Shown here: positions 6,304 to 6,937 of the stretch, piece after piece
Layout of the letters: every line of letters starts with the position of its first letter
How positions within the stretch are numbered: the first letter of the stretch is position 1
Source: an uncultured Lachnospiraceae bacterium
Lineage (GTDB): Bacteria > Bacillota > Clostridia > Lachnospirales > Lachnospiraceae
Direction: 5' to 3'
Length of the DNA: 6,937 bases
Assembly (NCBI GenBank): GCA_947068385.1
Contig: CAMTBF010000192.1
Location: 1 to 6,937 of the forward strand
Notes under the pieces: model-generated
The model's input: only the letters and a program-made list of their open reading frames with translations
Told to the model about the DNA's origin: nothing
The model's database searches: none
Position numbers and translations under genes: made by a program

Positions 6304-6396
6304 TTTGGATTCTATTGCCTGTGGCCTACAATAGAATCCAAAAAGAGGATTCTATTGCCTGCGGTCTACAATAGAATCCAAAAGAGGATTCTATTG
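6304..6396 (-). repeat. Array of five alternating complementary 11-nt half-sites in the SseB gene leader
   Basis: Read on the minus strand, CAATAGAATCC and its complement GGATTCTATTG alternate five times: 6396-6386, 6379-6369, 6357-6347, 6339-6329 and 6317-6307. All five cores are identical. Linkers are 6, 11, 7 and 11 nt; the two 11-nt linkers differ at only two bases (TAGACCGCAGG and TAGGCCACAGG), and the short ones are TCTTTT and TCTTTTT. The unit therefore repeats every 39-40 nt. As RNA, half-sites 1-2 and 3-4 can pair, or alternatively 2-3 and 4-5. The 2-3 hairpin is followed by TCTTTTT, like an intrinsic terminator; the 4-5 hairpin extends to 14 bp. As DNA it could be an operator array. 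A 25-codon open frame (6400-6326) runs through it. Confidence 0.8.
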
Positions 6397-6406
6397 TCAT
6401 AAACCC

Positions 6407-6435
6407 ATTATAGCCAGTCGGCGTGGCTTTCGCAA
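6407..6435 (-). promoter_or_regulatory. Sigma-A promoter for the SseB-domain gene, directly upstream of the half-site array
   Basis: On the minus strand, TTGCGA (6435-6430), a 17-nt spacer and a perfect TATAAT (6412-6407) are present. The start expected about 7 nt after the -10 box is near 6400, only a few bases before the first half-site. The whole array would therefore be transcribed as the 5' leader, about 140 nt before the ATG at 6259. Confidence 0.65.
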
Positions 6436-6494
6436 CAAAAATTTCTGCGGAATCGAAACGGCTCACTCCTGCTTCGCATTGCCGTCCACCCACA

Positions 6495-6935
6495 TCATAC
6501 ACTTACCGGAAATACATACTCCCGCACCATGACCTGCTGCATATCATATAGTCCCCTCATCATCGACCTAGGCGCATCAATCAATAATACCGGTTCTCCC
6601 GTACCTCTGATTACCGCCAGTCCGTCCATAAGCCTATCCTTCTGATATTTGAAGTAATCTAATTTCTTTTCATGTGTGGCATTATATGCGTCAAAGTTTG
6701 CCTGGAACCGATCATAAGGCACATGATTGGTGATTCGTTTCTGGTTGAACAGATACAGGCCTTTTTCTTTGGAAAAATCCTTCTCGGCTATCAGCCTTTC
6801 TATACGGGCATATAGGTCTGACTTTTCCATGTGTTCCCTCTGTTGCTGCACCCCGCCTGAGAACACGTCCTCTTCTTTGACATCTAAGGCCTGATATTTC
6901 CTAAGCTGTTCCACGAAGAAATAGATATCCTCAGG
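6495..6935 (-). CDS. Unrecognised protein, C-terminal 146 residues (gene enters from right edge)
   Basis: The reading frame is open to the right edge of the window, so the start is not seen; the GTG at 6914 is probably an internal valine in ...PEDIYFFVEQLRKY. The visible part is charged and probably helical: EQLRKYQALDV, QQQREHMEKSDLYARIERLIAEKDFSKEK, then KRITNHVPYDRFQANFDAYNATHEKKLDYFKYQKD with many aromatic residues. It ends with a more hydrophobic GLAVIRGTGEPVLLIDAP, a helix around MMRGLYDMQQVMV, and a short tail FPVSV before TGA at 6497-6495. I see no membrane segment and do not recognise the family. By eye the DNA is clearly AT-richer than the rest of the window, with more A/T-ending codons, which may indicate transfer or a recently acquired gene. 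No clear terminator follows within about 60 bp. Confidence 0.6.
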   Translation of the reverse strand, partial: PEDIYFFVEQLRKYQALDVKEEDVFSGGVQQQREHMEKSDLYARIERLIAEKDFSKEKGLYLFNQKRITNHVPYDRFQANFDAYNATHEKKLDYFKYQKDRLMDGLAVIRGTGEPVLLIDAPRSMMRGLYDMQQVMVREYVFPVSV

Positions 6936-6937
6936 AC

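Noticed and set aside
6304..6396. CRISPR array
   Set aside because: The repeats are hairpin units with nearly identical linkers instead of unique spacers, and there are no cas genes.
6304..6396. Insertion sequence ends or a MITE
   Set aside because: The inverted repeats are only 11 nt apart, no target-site duplication is visible, and no transposase is nearby; a genome-wide search would be needed to exclude a REP-like family.

Overview
The window looks like a piece of chromosome from a GC-rich, endospore-forming member of the Clostridia, most likely Lachnospiraceae or a close relative. The grounds are the Ddl/MurF pair, a SpoIIQ-like M23 protein behind a sigma-F-type promoter, an SseB-domain protein, strong GGAGG ribosome binding sites, and sigma-A and sigma-D promoter signatures of Firmicutes type. 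Organism assignment is inference. Every gene I can support is on the minus strand, so transcription runs from high to low coordinates; the long plus-strand ORFs are GC-rich shadows.

In transcription order: (1) 6935-6495 is the 3' part of an unrecognised, AT-richer gene that enters from the right edge. (2) At 6435-6407 there is a good sigma-A promoter. It is followed at once by five alternating complementary 11-nt half-sites (6396-6307), which can form two mutually exclusive sets of hairpins in the leader of an SseB-domain protein (6259-5765). (3) A 407-bp gap carries a near-consensus sigma-D (sigma-28, motility-type) promoter at 5727-5701 and an operator-like palindrome. The next gene (5357-4110) encodes a 415-aa protein with EF-hand-like calcium loops and no signal peptide, and it ends in a strong intrinsic terminator. 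(4) A sigma-F-type promoter (4039-4011) precedes a membrane-anchored M23/LytM protein (3923-2934) that has lost its zinc ligands and resembles SpoIIQ. It is followed 43 bp later by a metal-dependent amidohydrolase (2890-1709) whose terminator overlaps its stop codon. (5) A sigma-A promoter (1665-1637) drives ddl (1537-509) and murF (443 to the left edge), which supply and attach D-Ala-D-Ala for peptidoglycan.

The window therefore holds several transcription units with apparently different sigma factors: housekeeping (ddl-murF and the SseB gene), forespore (M23 plus amidohydrolase) and motility (the calcium-loop protein). The most unusual parts are the alternating half-site leader array, the fully degenerate LytM protein with a consensus sigma-F promoter, and the sigma-D promoter before an uncharacterised calcium-loop protein. 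I see no phage, insertion sequence, CRISPR array, tRNA or rRNA.
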